DNA of 40,327 nt from assembly GCA_964551195.1 (NCBI GenBank), contig CAZKBI010000010.1, positions 1 through 40,327 on the forward strand. Reading direction: 5' to 3'. Source of the stretch: CAYZPB01 sp964551195. Lineage in GTDB: Bacteria > Bacillota > Bacilli > Tepidibacillales > Tepidibacillaceae. Of this stretch, positions 15,778-23,712 are shown in pieces. The notes beneath the pieces are model-generated. The model searched no databases, had not been told where the DNA came from, and saw nothing but the letters and a program-made list of their open reading frames with translations. The position numbers were made by a program, and so were the translations under genes. How positions within the stretch are numbered: position 1 is the first letter of the stretch; every line of letters begins with the position of its first letter.

Positions 15778-16347
15778 ATGCATAATAAAAAAAGATTAAT
15801 TATTGGAATTACTGGATCCAGCGGGATAATATTAGGCATTGAACTTCTACGTGCAATGCAAGTTTATGACGGCTGGGAGACTGAATTAATTGTTTCAGAA
15901 AGTGCCCAGATTACTATGGCACTAGAAACAAGCTATAATTATGATGAAGTCAGTAAACTTGCAAGCAGAAGTTATCTTAACTCTGATATCGGCGCTAATA
16001 TCGCAAGTGGTACCTATCAGACTGATGCCATGGTAATTATCCCTTGTAGTATGAAAACTGTTGCAGGCATAGCCACAGGCTATTCTGACAACCTATTATT
16101 AAGAGCTGCTGATGTAATTATTAAAGAGCAAAGAAAACTAATAATTGTACCCCGCGAAGCTCCATTAAGTGTGATACACCTTCGTAATCTTCTGACTTTA
16201 GCGGAACTAGGTGCTCGCATAATACCACCCGTCGTCTCCTATTATCATCAGCCGGAAACGATTGCTGAGCATAATCAACAGCTTATTGGCAGAATTTTAG
16301 ATAATCTAAATCTCGAATACGTGAATTATAAACGCTGGCAAAAATAA
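15778..16347 (+). CDS. ubiX: UbiX/Pad1-type flavin prenyltransferase
   Basis: A 189-residue flavin prenyltransferase that attaches a dimethylallyl group to FMN, making the prenyl-FMN cofactor of UbiD decarboxylases. The Rossmann-like start GITGSSGIILGIELLRAM binds FMN. SESAQITMALET, IASGTYQTDAMVIIPCSMKTVAGIATG, the segment ADVIIKEQRKLIIVPREAPLS and the C-terminal LGARIIPPVVSYYHQP follow as in the family. The start is the ATG at 15778, after AAAGGA; an open TTG at 15715 lies in the promoter. No ubiD is in the window, so the client enzyme must be elsewhere. A terminator follows at once. Confidence 0.93.
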   Translation: MHNKKRLIIGITGSSGIILGIELLRAMQVYDGWETELIVSESAQITMALETSYNYDEVSKLASRSYLNSDIGANIASGTYQTDAMVIIPCSMKTVAGIATGYSDNLLLRAADVIIKEQRKLIIVPREAPLSVIHLRNLLTLAELGARIIPPVVSYYHQPETIAEHNQQLIGRILDNLNLEYVNYKRWQK

Positions 16348-16376
16348 AATAGGTGGATAAGCTCCATCTATTTTTG
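16346..16376 (+). terminator. Terminator after ubiX
   Basis: AAAATAGGTGGA (16346-16357) pairs with TCCATCTATTTT (16363-16374), with one G-T pair and a 5-base loop, followed by T. It overlaps the ubiX stop codon and may also serve the converging degV gene. Confidence 0.75.
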
Positions 16377-16395
16377 TTCCTCACATTATTTTTTA

Positions 16396-17259
16396 TTATA
16401 CAATAATCTCTCGTTCGGTATAATAAGCTATACCGATTGCTCCCGGACCAACGTGCGTTCCAATTACCGGCCCAATCGGGATAGTAGCTACCTCTTGATT
16501 AATATGCTTCTTAATTTGCGCTGCATATTCAATTGCTTCCTCTTCCACGTTGATATGATGGACTATTGCCTCACCAATACCAAATCTTTCAACATCATTC
16601 AGAAAGATTTGAAGCATTGCTTCCATAGCACTTTTTTTCGTGCGAATTTTGCCTAAGACAGCTGTGCTCCCATCAACTACGGTTAAGATTGGCTTTATCT
16701 GCAAAAGCGACCCTAAAAGCGCGCTTGCTGTGCCAATTCTACCGCCAATCCGCAGGTATTCAAGTGTGTCAGGGATAAATATAAACTTGCTTCTCGTAAG
16801 ATTCTTCTTAGTTTCTGCAAGAACTTCTTCTAGCGTACCACCTGCCGCAGCTACCTTTGCCGCAGCTAAAGTAGCAAACCCTAACTGCATGGAATTCGAC
16901 ATCGAATCAATAAGTTTGATTTTCGCTGTCGGGTATTCCTCTAGGATCATTCTTTTTACGAGTTCAGCCGTTGAATAGGTACCACTCATCTTCGAAGAGA
17001 TAAAGACGCCAACAATTTCATTGCCTGCTTTTATCTCTCTCTCAAAAGCTTGGTAAAAATCAGCAACTGAAGGCTGAGATGAAGTTGGAATCTTCATTGT
17101 TTCTGTAAGTTTAGAGTAAAAATCTTGATTGCTGATTTCATCCTCTTTAAAGACCTCATCTTCGAAAACAACACTTAATGAAACTACAGCTATGTCATAC
17201 TCATCTATAAGTTTTTTCGGGATATATGAAGTGCTATCAGTTACAATCTTGACTGCCAT
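16396..17259 (-). CDS. DegV family fatty-acid-binding protein (copy 1)
   Basis: A 287-residue DegV/FakB-type protein, which carries fatty acids to the FakA kinase in Gram-positive bacteria. It begins VKIVTDSTSYIPKKL and has TSQPSVADFYQAF, SSKMSGTYSTAELV, DSMSNSMQLGF, YLRIGGRIGTASALLGSLLQIKPIL and HVGPGAIGIAYY in family order. The ATG at 17259 is used because GGTGG lies upstream; the open GTG at 17274 has no site. The gene is monocistronic and divergent from the DUF4349 lipoprotein. A second DegV lies at 30748. No fakA is in the window. Confidence 0.94.
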   Translation of the reverse strand: MAVKIVTDSTSYIPKKLIDEYDIAVVSLSVVFEDEVFKEDEISNQDFYSKLTETMKIPTSSQPSVADFYQAFEREIKAGNEIVGVFISSKMSGTYSTAELVKRMILEEYPTAKIKLIDSMSNSMQLGFATLAAAKVAAAGGTLEEVLAETKKNLTRSKFIFIPDTLEYLRIGGRIGTASALLGSLLQIKPILTVVDGSTAVLGKIRTKKSAMEAMLQIFLNDVERFGIGEAIVHHINVEEEAIEYAAQIKKHINQEVATIPIGPVIGTHVGPGAIGIAYYTEREIIV

Positions 17260-17397
17260 TATTACACCACCCACTATCTATATTCATTTCTGGTTATACA
17301 TTATGATAACATATTATATATAAAAATAGTAATTATTTGCAACTTTATACCGTTTTATAAAGTCAAACTAGTAAGAACATCTATAAGGGGGATAACT

Positions 17398-18351
17398 ATG
17401 ATAATTAGTAAACGAAAAAGATGGTATCGCTTTATATTAGTAGTCACGATGATTGCTCTGGTTTTCGCAGTTACTGGTTGCGGCTCCGACTCAGCTGAGG
17501 CACCGCAGGATTACTATGACGGCAATAATGAAAGAGGTAATGAAATTGACAGCATTGTGGAGGAGAGTGGTGTTTCTGTTGGTAGTGCACCAGAGTCTCC
17601 AGGTTCTAAATCTGACTATGCCAATGAACAGAAGATTATTTATAATGGTAGCATCAATATTGATGTAAACGACATTGGACAGGCAACGACAGATATTGAG
17701 CAAATTGTAAAAAAGGCTGGTGGCTTCCTACTAAATTCAACAAAAACAGAAAATGATAGTCGCTTTTATGTTAGTTATCAATTTAAGGTGCCTGTTGATG
17801 GTCTTCATTCACTTATGGAAGCAATTGAATCATTGGAGCTTGGTAAAGTGACCTACAACAATATCGATGGCCGTGATGTAACAGAAGAGTACCAGGATAT
17901 TAGTTCACGTCTGAAAGCCAAAAGAGTGTACGAGGAAAGATTGTTAGATCTTTTTGCACAGGCTGATAAGACGGAAGATCTACTACGTATCGCCAACGAC
18001 CTTAGTAGGGTTCAAGAAGAAATTGAATCCTTGGAAGGAAGGCAGAATTACCTTGCTTACCACGCAGACAATTCAACGCTAGCCGTTGAGCTATATCAGT
18101 ATAAGAATCGAGTTGCGCCTACAGCTTCTAGCTGGACAAAAGCAATTGAAGGCTTGAAAATAACTATGCAGAAGATTGGTGAGGGTTTAGTTAATTTCTT
18201 TATCTGGCTAGTTTCCTATCTACCAATCCTTATCATTGTTGGAATAGCGGCTGCTACAGCGTGGTTCCTAATTAGTAAAGGACGTAAAAAGAGAAAAGAG
18301 CGCTTCAAACAAGTTGAGCAAGAACTCCTAGATATGAATGGCGATAAATAA
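17398..18351 (+). CDS. DUF4349 lipoprotein with C-terminal membrane anchor
   Basis: A 317-residue envelope protein. A basic N-terminus, hydrophobic core and lipobox VTGC mark it as a lipoprotein. A low-complexity acidic region (about 25-75) leads into a DUF4349 domain (about 76-240: KIIYNGSINIDVND, GGFLLNSTKT, DVTEEYQDISSRLKAKRVYEE) with a predicted coiled coil around LSRVQEEIESLEG. A transmembrane helix (about 268-292) and a basic cytoplasmic tail close the protein, so both ends sit at the membrane. AAGGGGG precedes the ATG. DUF4349 proteins have no firm biochemical role. It is monocistronic. Confidence 0.88.
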   Translation: MIISKRKRWYRFILVVTMIALVFAVTGCGSDSAEAPQDYYDGNNERGNEIDSIVEESGVSVGSAPESPGSKSDYANEQKIIYNGSINIDVNDIGQATTDIEQIVKKAGGFLLNSTKTENDSRFYVSYQFKVPVDGLHSLMEAIESLELGKVTYNNIDGRDVTEEYQDISSRLKAKRVYEERLLDLFAQADKTEDLLRIANDLSRVQEEIESLEGRQNYLAYHADNSTLAVELYQYKNRVAPTASSWTKAIEGLKITMQKIGEGLVNFFIWLVSYLPILIIVGIAAATAWFLISKGRKKRKERFKQVEQELLDMNGDK

Positions 18352-18389
18352 TAACGAAGGATCCTAAATAAAATCGAATTTAAGCAAAT

Positions 18390-18423
18390 AAAAAAGCATA
18401 GAGTATATACTCTATGCTTTTTT
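18390..18423. terminator. Bidirectional palindromic terminator
   Basis: A perfect 34-base palindrome: arms AAAAAAGCATAGAGTAT (18390-18406) and ATACTCTATGCTTTTTT (18407-18423). It gives an A run and a T run on either strand and serves the converging lipoprotein genes. Confidence 0.9.
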
Positions 18424-18444
18424 ATTATTTATTTAGTCTAGTAA

Positions 18445-19233
18445 TCAGTCAAGAATTTGAACTCTGAAGAATCCAGGTTGATCATGGTTAATGAATGCGT
18501 TTTCCGCTCTGTCATTCCACCACTTTGTCCATGTTGCACGATCTTCATCACTAATTGTTCCAGCAGTTAACTCGGCTTGTAATGCTTCCATTTCATCGCT
18601 AGAAGCTGGTTTAACCATACCTAAGTTGTAACCTACTGCTACTTTCTTACCAGTGTCTACTCTTTCAAAAATGTAGTTAACTAATGGGAACATATCTGCT
18701 GTTGGCTCATCAGGATAAATCATTTTGTTTCTTCTGTTAGCGTTCTCAGGGAAAGCAGTTCCTGGGAAGCCTGATTCAGGAGCAGCACCTGTTAAATATG
18801 TGAATATTTCACCAAAAACTCCAATGTAGTATTGATCTGGTGGTCCAGGCATTGTGATTTTGATATCTCCACGTACAGGTGTCTCATCGCCATAAAGTGC
18901 TTCCATAGCCTTTTTAACTAACACCCATGCACCTGCAGTCGCACCGCAAGAGTGTCCTGCAAGTTTAACTACCTCTGAATAGTAATAAGGAATCGGGCCA
19001 TCTATTTGCCCAATAATTTCTAGAAACGGTTCTTTAAATATTAATGGTTCTGGATCATTAACATAGTCCAGTAGCCAATCTACACCTGCAGCTTTAGCAC
19101 CTGGTCCAGCTGGTGCAGCTGGTTCTTGAGGACCTGCTGGTTTTTCTGGCTCTTCACCGTTTCCGCAACCTACTAATGTCATTGATGCACCTAAAATAAG
19201 AGCTAATAAAATAATTAAAACCTTTTTCTTCAA
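18445..19233 (-). CDS. FmdE-like domain lipoprotein
   Basis: A 262-residue exported protein with a signal peptide and lipobox LVGC, a short P/A/G/E-rich linker like that of the 5'-end lipoproteins, and one globular domain. The segment VKLAGHSCGATAGAWVLVKKAMEALYGDETPVRGDIKI resembles the FmdE family (formylmethanofuran dehydrogenase subunit E-like), including the His-x-Cys pair that could hold a metal. The start is a TTG at 19233, with GGGAGG 8 bases upstream; the longer frame to 19281 lacks a site. It lies 146 bases downstream of fixX on the same strand. Family assignment is by motif only. The protein is soluble apart from its lipid anchor, and its role outside the cell is unknown. Confidence 0.7.
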   Translation of the reverse strand: MKKKVLIILLALILGASMTLVGCGNGEEPEKPAGPQEPAAPAGPGAKAAGVDWLLDYVNDPEPLIFKEPFLEIIGQIDGPIPYYYSEVVKLAGHSCGATAGAWVLVKKAMEALYGDETPVRGDIKITMPGPPDQYYIGVFGEIFTYLTGAAPESGFPGTAFPENANRRNKMIYPDEPTADMFPLVNYIFERVDTGKKVAVGYNLGMVKPASSDEMEALQAELTAGTISDEDRATWTKWWNDRAENAFINHDQPGFFRVQILD

Positions 19234-19274
19234 AATATTAACCTCCCTTTTGATATATATTTGACATCTATATC

Positions 19275-19288
19275 TTAACACATGTTAA
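19275..19288 (-). promoter_or_regulatory. Palindrome upstream of the FmdE-like lipoprotein
   Basis: TTAACA and TGTTAA are separated by two bases, 42 bases upstream of the TTG start, where a weak promoter (TTCAAA, 16 bases, TAAGAT on the minus strand) overlaps. A TTGTTCACA motif at 19325-19333 is the same word found before lipoprotein genes 1 and 3, but on the opposite strand relative to the gene. This is weak evidence. Confidence 0.3.
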
Positions 19289-19379
19289 CAAAGTTTGAAC
19301 TTAACCTAAGGCAAACTTCATACATTGTTCACAATTATATAAGATTATTTAGACTCACTCCTATTTAAGTCAATTTAAT

Positions 19380-19676
19380 TTAGCCGAGTCGGAAAACAAC
19401 TCCTTTGCCACCTTCTGGATAATTCCATTCTATATTGTCGTGTGGACAAGCAATACGGCAAGTTCCACACTCGTGGCACCCCTCGTAACCAACAAACATT
19501 CGATCGCCTTCCCATTTGTAAGCCTCTCCTGGGCAAACATATGTGCAGACCTTATTTTCACATTTTGTCAGACAAATGTTTATATCTTTTATCCGAACAT
19601 GTGATGTATCATCTGCCGCAAAACGCGTTAAATACTGTAATTCCTCAATACTTAACTTCTTCTTTGCTTCCGACAT
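19380..19676 (-). CDS. fixX: FixX ferredoxin-like protein
   Basis: A 98-residue ferredoxin-like partner of the FixABC complex. It has CLTKCENKVCTYVCPGEAY followed by the Fe-S motif CHECGTCRIACP and ends in GVVFRLG, as in the FixX family. It would pass electrons from the FixAB flavins to the FixC flavin and quinone. Its ATG overlaps the fixC stop codon (TAATG), so it is translationally coupled. No clear terminator follows before the FmdE-like gene. Confidence 0.95.
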   Translation of the reverse strand: MSEAKKKLSIEELQYLTRFAADDTSHVRIKDINICLTKCENKVCTYVCPGEAYKWEGDRMFVGYEGCHECGTCRIACPHDNIEWNYPEGGKGVVFRLG

Positions 19677-20968
19677 TATTTCACCGCCTTAAATAAACGA
19701 AATACATCTCGTCCTGTTTTTATTAAGCCCTGTTCTTTAATCATTACCATGATTTTTTTCTGTTTATCCCACTTAGAAATACCATCAACTGTGAAAAACT
19801 CACTTAGTGCCTGCCCAATCATCGGCATATAAACGCCGAAGTAATCAGGATTGTCTCCCATTACAGTCATTGTATCTTTATATTTTTTCAAGTCTTGCCC
19901 AACGAAACTTTTCATCAGATTTTCTTTATAGCTAGAAAGAATATTTTCTGAAAAGTCATTTAGCTCGTGAGCCTTAATTGCAGCATCAGCAGCCATTATG
20001 CCAGACTGAATTGCTAGATTTGAGCCTTCGCGATGTAAACCATTAACTAGTTGCGCTGCATCACCGCAGATCATTACACCATGTCCAACTAATCTAGGTA
20101 TGGAGTTATATCCACCCTCTGGAATCATATGCGCTAGATACTCTTTTTCCTCGCCACCTTCAATAATTTTTCGAATTATTGGATGAAGTTTAAATTCTTC
20201 AAGCAAGTCATGTGGCCTTTTACCACTTTTATTTAATTCAGAAATCATCGTTCCAACACCAATGCTTATACTCTCCTTATTCGTGTAAATAAAAGATGTT
20301 CCAAGCATACCTTGGGTCGATTCACCGAAAACCTCGATAGTCGCACCCTGCCCCTTTTCTAACATAAAACGATCTTCAATCGTCGCAGCAGGCAAGTTAA
20401 TAATTTGCATTGCAGTTATTGCCATTTCGCTTGGCTTAAAAGGCTTACGGTAACCTAATTGCTTAGCCAGTAATGAGTTAACACCATCAGCAATGATAAC
20501 TAGGTCAGCATAAAGATTACCATCTGGTCGACCAGTTTTCACACCGATTACTCGATTATCCTCGACAATAACCTCTTCAACCACTGTCTCATTAATTAAT
20601 AGTGCACCCTGTTCGACTGCCTTATTAGCAAACCATTGGTCAAACTTGGCACGATAAACTGTGTAGTTATTATGTGGTGGTTTATTCCACTCTAAGTCAC
20701 GATAACCAATTTTAAAATTGTTATTAGCACCTAGTACCCAGTAATTCTGCTCAATTACCGGTCGCTCCCATGGTGCATCATCAATAAATTCAGGCACTAG
20801 GTCAGCTATTGGGTAACGATAAAGAACACCGCCCATAACATTTTTGGCGCCTGGATATTCACCGCGTTCAATCAAAGCAACTTTTAGACCCGCCTTAGCC
20901 ATTCTATAGGCTGCAGCAGATCCGGCTGGACCAGCACCAACAACTATTGCATCAAACTTCTCAGCCAT
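19676..20968 (-). CDS. fixC: FixC, electron-transfer flavoprotein:quinone oxidoreductase
   Basis: A 430-residue FAD protein of the ETF-QO/FixC family. The N-terminal dinucleotide fold is FDAIVVGAGPAGSAAAYRMAKAGL. The motif GVNSLLAKQLG and the second FAD segment LVGHGVMICGDAAQLVNGLHREGSNLAIQSG are typical. It lacks the C-terminal ferredoxin domain of mitochondrial ETF-QO, which FixX supplies. It should act at the inner face of the membrane and reduce a quinone. The ATG at 20968 follows GGAGG and overlaps the fixB stop by 8 bases; the alternative ATG at 20983 is less well placed. Confidence 0.95.
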   Translation of the reverse strand: MAEKFDAIVVGAGPAGSAAAYRMAKAGLKVALIERGEYPGAKNVMGGVLYRYPIADLVPEFIDDAPWERPVIEQNYWVLGANNNFKIGYRDLEWNKPPHNNYTVYRAKFDQWFANKAVEQGALLINETVVEEVIVEDNRVIGVKTGRPDGNLYADLVIIADGVNSLLAKQLGYRKPFKPSEMAITAMQIINLPAATIEDRFMLEKGQGATIEVFGESTQGMLGTSFIYTNKESISIGVGTMISELNKSGKRPHDLLEEFKLHPIIRKIIEGGEEKEYLAHMIPEGGYNSIPRLVGHGVMICGDAAQLVNGLHREGSNLAIQSGIMAADAAIKAHELNDFSENILSSYKENLMKSFVGQDLKKYKDTMTVMGDNPDYFGVYMPMIGQALSEFFTVDGISKWDKQKKIMVMIKEQGLIKTGRDVFRLFKAVK

Positions 20969-21989
20969 TTGCCTCCACACCATCCTCTACTAGAGTTTTC
21001 TTTAATTCCTCGATTAGTTTAGGTACAATTTCGAAAGCATCGCCAACAATTCCATAGGTACAACTTTCGAAAATTTTCGCGTTAGAGTCTTTATTGATTG
21101 CGACAACTACTTCAGCATTTTCCATACCAACTACATGCTGTACAGCTCCAGAAATACCGATAGCAAAATAAAGCTTAGGTGCTACTGTTGTCCCAGTCTG
21201 CCCAACCTGATGTGTGTGGCTAATCCAACCGGATTCAACTGCATCACGCGATGCACCTACCGCTGCTCCGAGAACCTCAGCTAGCTCGCTAATCATTTTG
21301 AAACCCTCTTCATCTTGTAGTCCCTTACCGCCAGCTACAATTATGTCGGCGTCAGCGATTGAAAGTTCATCACTAATCTCTTTTATAAGTTCTATTACTT
21401 TAGTCTTTAATTTATTTTCATCAAGAATAACTTTCTCCTCAATAACTTCACCTCTGCGGCCAATTTCGGGTTTTAAAGCCTTCATAACACGCGGACGAAC
21501 AGATGCCATCTGCGGGCGATGCTTTTTACAAAGAATTGTAGCCATAATATTTCCACCCATTGCAGGACGTGATGCTTCCAGTAATTTAGTTTCTTCATTA
21601 ATATCTAATCTCGTGCAGTCTGCAGTTAAACCTGTCTCTAATGACGTTGCAACAATACTTGCTAAATCGCGACCAATAATTGTTGCACCGAAAAGAAGGA
21701 TTTCTGGTTTATATTTTTCTGCCACGAATACCACTGCATGTTGATATGCCTCCGAGCGATATTGTTCATAGACAGGATCATCTACAACATAAACAATATC
21801 TGCACCATGTTCAAATAGTGTCCCTGTAAGATGTTTGACATTATTACCAACTAGTATCCCAGAAAGTTTAACATTGAGTTTATCTGCTAATTCTCTTCCT
21901 GCACCAAGCAGTTCCAGCGACACATGCTCAACCTCGCCGTCGCTCTGCTCAATATAAACAGATACTCCCTGATATTCTTTTTCTGCCAT
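20961..21989 (-). CDS. fixB: FixB, electron-transfer flavoprotein alpha subunit
   Basis: A 342-residue ETF alpha subunit. The N-terminal domain starts EYQGVSVYIEQSDGEVEHVSLELLGAGRELADKL. The C-terminal FAD domain contains GASRDAVESGWI, QVGQTGTTVAPKLYFAIGIS, GAVQHVVGM and INKDSNAKIFE. With FixA it forms the flavin heterodimer that bifurcates electrons from NADH in characterised FixABCX complexes. The ATG at 21989 lies one base after the fixA stop, with AAAGGAGG upstream; the frame is open further but that region is fixA. Confidence 0.96.
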   Translation of the reverse strand: MAEKEYQGVSVYIEQSDGEVEHVSLELLGAGRELADKLNVKLSGILVGNNVKHLTGTLFEHGADIVYVVDDPVYEQYRSEAYQHAVVFVAEKYKPEILLFGATIIGRDLASIVATSLETGLTADCTRLDINEETKLLEASRPAMGGNIMATILCKKHRPQMASVRPRVMKALKPEIGRRGEVIEEKVILDENKLKTKVIELIKEISDELSIADADIIVAGGKGLQDEEGFKMISELAEVLGAAVGASRDAVESGWISHTHQVGQTGTTVAPKLYFAIGISGAVQHVVGMENAEVVVAINKDSNAKIFESCTYGIVGDAFEIVPKLIEELKKTLVEDGVEANG

Positions 21990-21990
21990 C

Positions 21991-22641
21991 CTATTCAGCC
22001 TCCTTTGCAAACAGCCCGTGTACATTCGTAAGATTGTCGATAACCTGAGTAACAACCTCGTCAGTTGAGCCTTTCAATATTTCACCAACTGATTGCTTTG
22101 GTGGAGCGAAAATCTTGCTAACCACCGTTGGCGAACCCTTAAATCCAAGCTTACCTTTATCAACATCCATATCCTCAGTTGTCCAGACCAGCGGAGTATA
22201 TCTTGCGGCTTTAATCATATTCGGCAGGGACGAATAGGTTAAATCATTAATCTCACGTTCTACTGTAATTAAACAAGGAAGTGTTGATTGAATAATCTCA
22301 TGACCACCNNNNNNNNNNNNNNNNNNNNNNNNNNNNNNNNNNNNNNNNNNNNNNNNNNNNNNNNNNNNNNNNNNNNNNNNNNNNNNNNNNNNNNNNNNNN
22401 NNNNNNNNGCACCTAATTCAACCGCTTTTTTGACAACGTCGGCGGCCATTGGCGGTCCCATAGTAATAACGGTCACTTTTCCACCAGTTTCGTTTCTTAA
22501 TCTTACTGCTTCTTCTACTGCATGCGCATCAAATGGATTTAAAATAGTCGGTGCACTTCTGCGATCTAGAGCATTGGTTACTGGATCTAGCTTAACTTCA
22601 CTCGTATCGGGCACCTGTTTAATACAGACCAAGTAATGCAT
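21991..22641 (-). CDS. fixA: FixA, electron-transfer flavoprotein beta subunit (interrupted by gap)
   Basis: ETF beta subunit, first gene of fixABCX. Visible N-terminus: MHYLVCIKQVPDTSEVKLDP, NPFDAHAVEEAVRLR and TMGPPMAADVVKKAVELG. After the run of N come EIIQSTLPCLITVEREIN, PLVWTTEDMDVD and the tail GFKGSPTVVSKIFAPPK. The missing part should contain the adenine-nucleotide (bifurcating flavin and NADH) region. Family members have about 80-90 residues here, whereas the N run leaves room for about 33, so the gap is a placeholder and the real gene is longer, near 265 residues. GGGGAGGGTGAGAG precedes the ATG. Confidence 0.9.
   Translation of the reverse strand: MHYLVCIKQVPDTSEVKLDPVTNALDRRSAPTILNPFDAHAVEEAVRLRNETGGKVTVITMGPPMAADVVKKAVELGXXXXXXXXXXXXXXXXXXXXXXXXXXXXXXXXXXGGHEIIQSTLPCLITVEREINDLTYSSLPNMIKAARYTPLVWTTEDMDVDKGKLGFKGSPTVVSKIFAPPKQSVGEILKGSTDEVVTQVIDNLTNVHGLFAKEAE
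22309..22408. other. Assembly gap of 100 N inside fixA
   Basis: Exactly 100 unknown bases, the conventional size for a gap of unknown length. The two flanks of fixA happen to stay in one frame. The true distance is probably about 150 bases longer, judged from ETF beta length. Confidence 0.98.
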
Positions 22642-22696
22642 CTCTCACCCTCCCCTATAGTTCTTAAATTTTTTTCTATAAAATCCAATTGAAATT

Positions 22697-22705
22697 ATTA
22701 TATCA
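22697..22705 (-). promoter_or_regulatory. Extended -10 promoter of fixABCX
   Basis: On the minus strand TGATATAAT (TGNTATAAT) lies about 56 bases upstream of the fixA ATG. No convincing -35 is seen. Confidence 0.45.
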
Positions 22706-22802
22706 TAGAAAGGAAGGCTGAGAAGACCTTCTTAATTTTTCTATACTAACCATCTATTAAATGGCTGATTTCCTCTTTAGTTAAAGAAATTTCAAAGAAT
22801 AA

Positions 22803-22991
22803 GTCAAAAAATTCGGCAGTCCGATCGTGGATCAACTGCCTACAGACAAAAACACCACCATCCTGATTCATTGCGCAAGCGGTGCTAGAGCTGGTTGAGT
22901 CGTCGATAAAATAGCCGACCTCGGTTATCCAAATACTTATTACCTTGGTAGTCACATCACGATCGATGAAGATGTTAATATTGGCTTTTAG
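22803..22991 (+). pseudogene. Rhodanese-domain remnant with in-frame TGA
   Basis: Reading the plus strand in one frame gives FGSPIVDQLPTDKN, then TTILIHCASGARAG, a TGA at 22896-22898, then VVDKIADLGYPNTYYLGSH and a stop at 22989. This matches the C-terminal half of a rhodanese: the active-site Cys loop (HCASGARAG), the LGYPNTYYLG strand and helix, all in proper order. The N-terminal half is missing (TAA at 22800) and the frame has an internal stop, so it is a decayed gene. Its end overlaps the rubrerythrin promoter. The opposite-strand frame of 69 codons here has no ribosome binding site and is its shadow. Confidence 0.75.
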
Positions 22992-23015
22992 ATTTATTTG
23001 CTAATATGATATAAT
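22987..23015 (+). promoter_or_regulatory. Rubrerythrin promoter
   Basis: TTTAGA (22987-22992), 17 bases, then TATAAT (23010-23015) with an upstream TG giving an extended -10. A second extended -10, TGTTATAAT, follows at 23028-23036. I see no complete PerR box. Confidence 0.6.
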
Positions 23016-23056
23016 GTAGAAAATCATTGTTATAATTTAGAGGGAGGAGATTACAA

Positions 23057-23647
23057 ATGAACTTAAAAGGAACTAAAACTGCAGAGAACTTATTAAAATC
23101 TTTTGCAGGAGAATCGCAAGCACGCAATCGTTATACTTTTTACGCGTCAGTAGCTGATAAAGAAGGATATAAGCAGATTCGTAATATTTTTATTGAGACT
23201 GCTGACAACGAAAAGGAACACGCTAAAAGATTCTTTAAATTTCTACTTGCAGGTTTTGCGGATGAATTACCAGCAATGATTGAAATGACAGCTACTTATC
23301 CAGTTGCTCAAGGAAATACTTACGACAACCTATTAGCTGCTGCGGCAGGTGAAAGAGAAGAGTGGGATGAACTTTATCCAGAGTTTGCAAAAGTTGCAGA
23401 CGAAGAAGGTTTTCCAGAGATTGCAGAGGTTTTCCGCTATATAGCTGATGCTGAAGTGCGGCACGAGACAAGGTTTAACAAACTAGCTGAAAACATTAAG
23501 AATGGTGAAGTCTTCAAAAAATCAGAAAAAGTTTTATGGAAGTGTGGTAACTGCGGTTACATTCATGAAGGTGAAGAGGCTGTAGACGAGTGTCCAGCAT
23601 GTGCTCATGCTCAAGCTCACTTTGAACTATTTGTTGAAACTTATTAG
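23057..23647 (+). CDS. rbr: Rubrerythrin
   Basis: A 196-residue rubrerythrin that reduces hydrogen peroxide in the cytoplasm of anaerobes. The di-iron four-helix bundle has ESQARNRYTFYA, ETADNEKEHAKRFFKFL, AAAGEREEWDELYPEFA and AEVRHETRF, supplying the Glu/His ligands. The C-terminal rubredoxin domain has CGNCGYIHEGEEAVDECPACAH, with two C-x2-C pairs. GGGAGGAG precedes the ATG. It is monocistronic with its own promoter and terminator. It acts beside the peroxiredoxin/PerR pair at the end of the window in the same stress response, though not in the same operon. Confidence 0.97.
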   Translation: MNLKGTKTAENLLKSFAGESQARNRYTFYASVADKEGYKQIRNIFIETADNEKEHAKRFFKFLLAGFADELPAMIEMTATYPVAQGNTYDNLLAAAAGEREEWDELYPEFAKVADEEGFPEIAEVFRYIADAEVRHETRFNKLAENIKNGEVFKKSEKVLWKCGNCGYIHEGEEAVDECPACAHAQAHFELFVETY

Positions 23648-23667
23648 CACATAATTGGTTTAATATG

Positions 23668-23703
23668 AAAGAGCTATCTATTCTACTAGATAGCTCTTTT
23701 TCT
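23668..23703. terminator. Bidirectional terminator (rubrerythrin / patatin)
   Basis: AAAGAGCTATCTA (23668-23680) pairs perfectly with TAGATAGCTCTTT (23687-23699), with a 6-base loop and T run; it is usable by both converging genes. Confidence 0.9.
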
Positions 23704-23712
23704 AATCTTTTA

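Noticed and set aside
22896..22898. TGA as selenocysteine or recoded codon in the rhodanese fragment
   Set aside because: The catalytic Cys is already present two codons into the active-site loop, the TGA falls outside the catalytic position, the N-terminal half is missing and no SECIS-like hairpin is evident.
22746..22955. 69-codon minus-strand ORF downstream of fixA region
   Set aside because: It starts at a GTG without a ribosome binding site and is antisense to the rhodanese remnant, which explains the sequence better.
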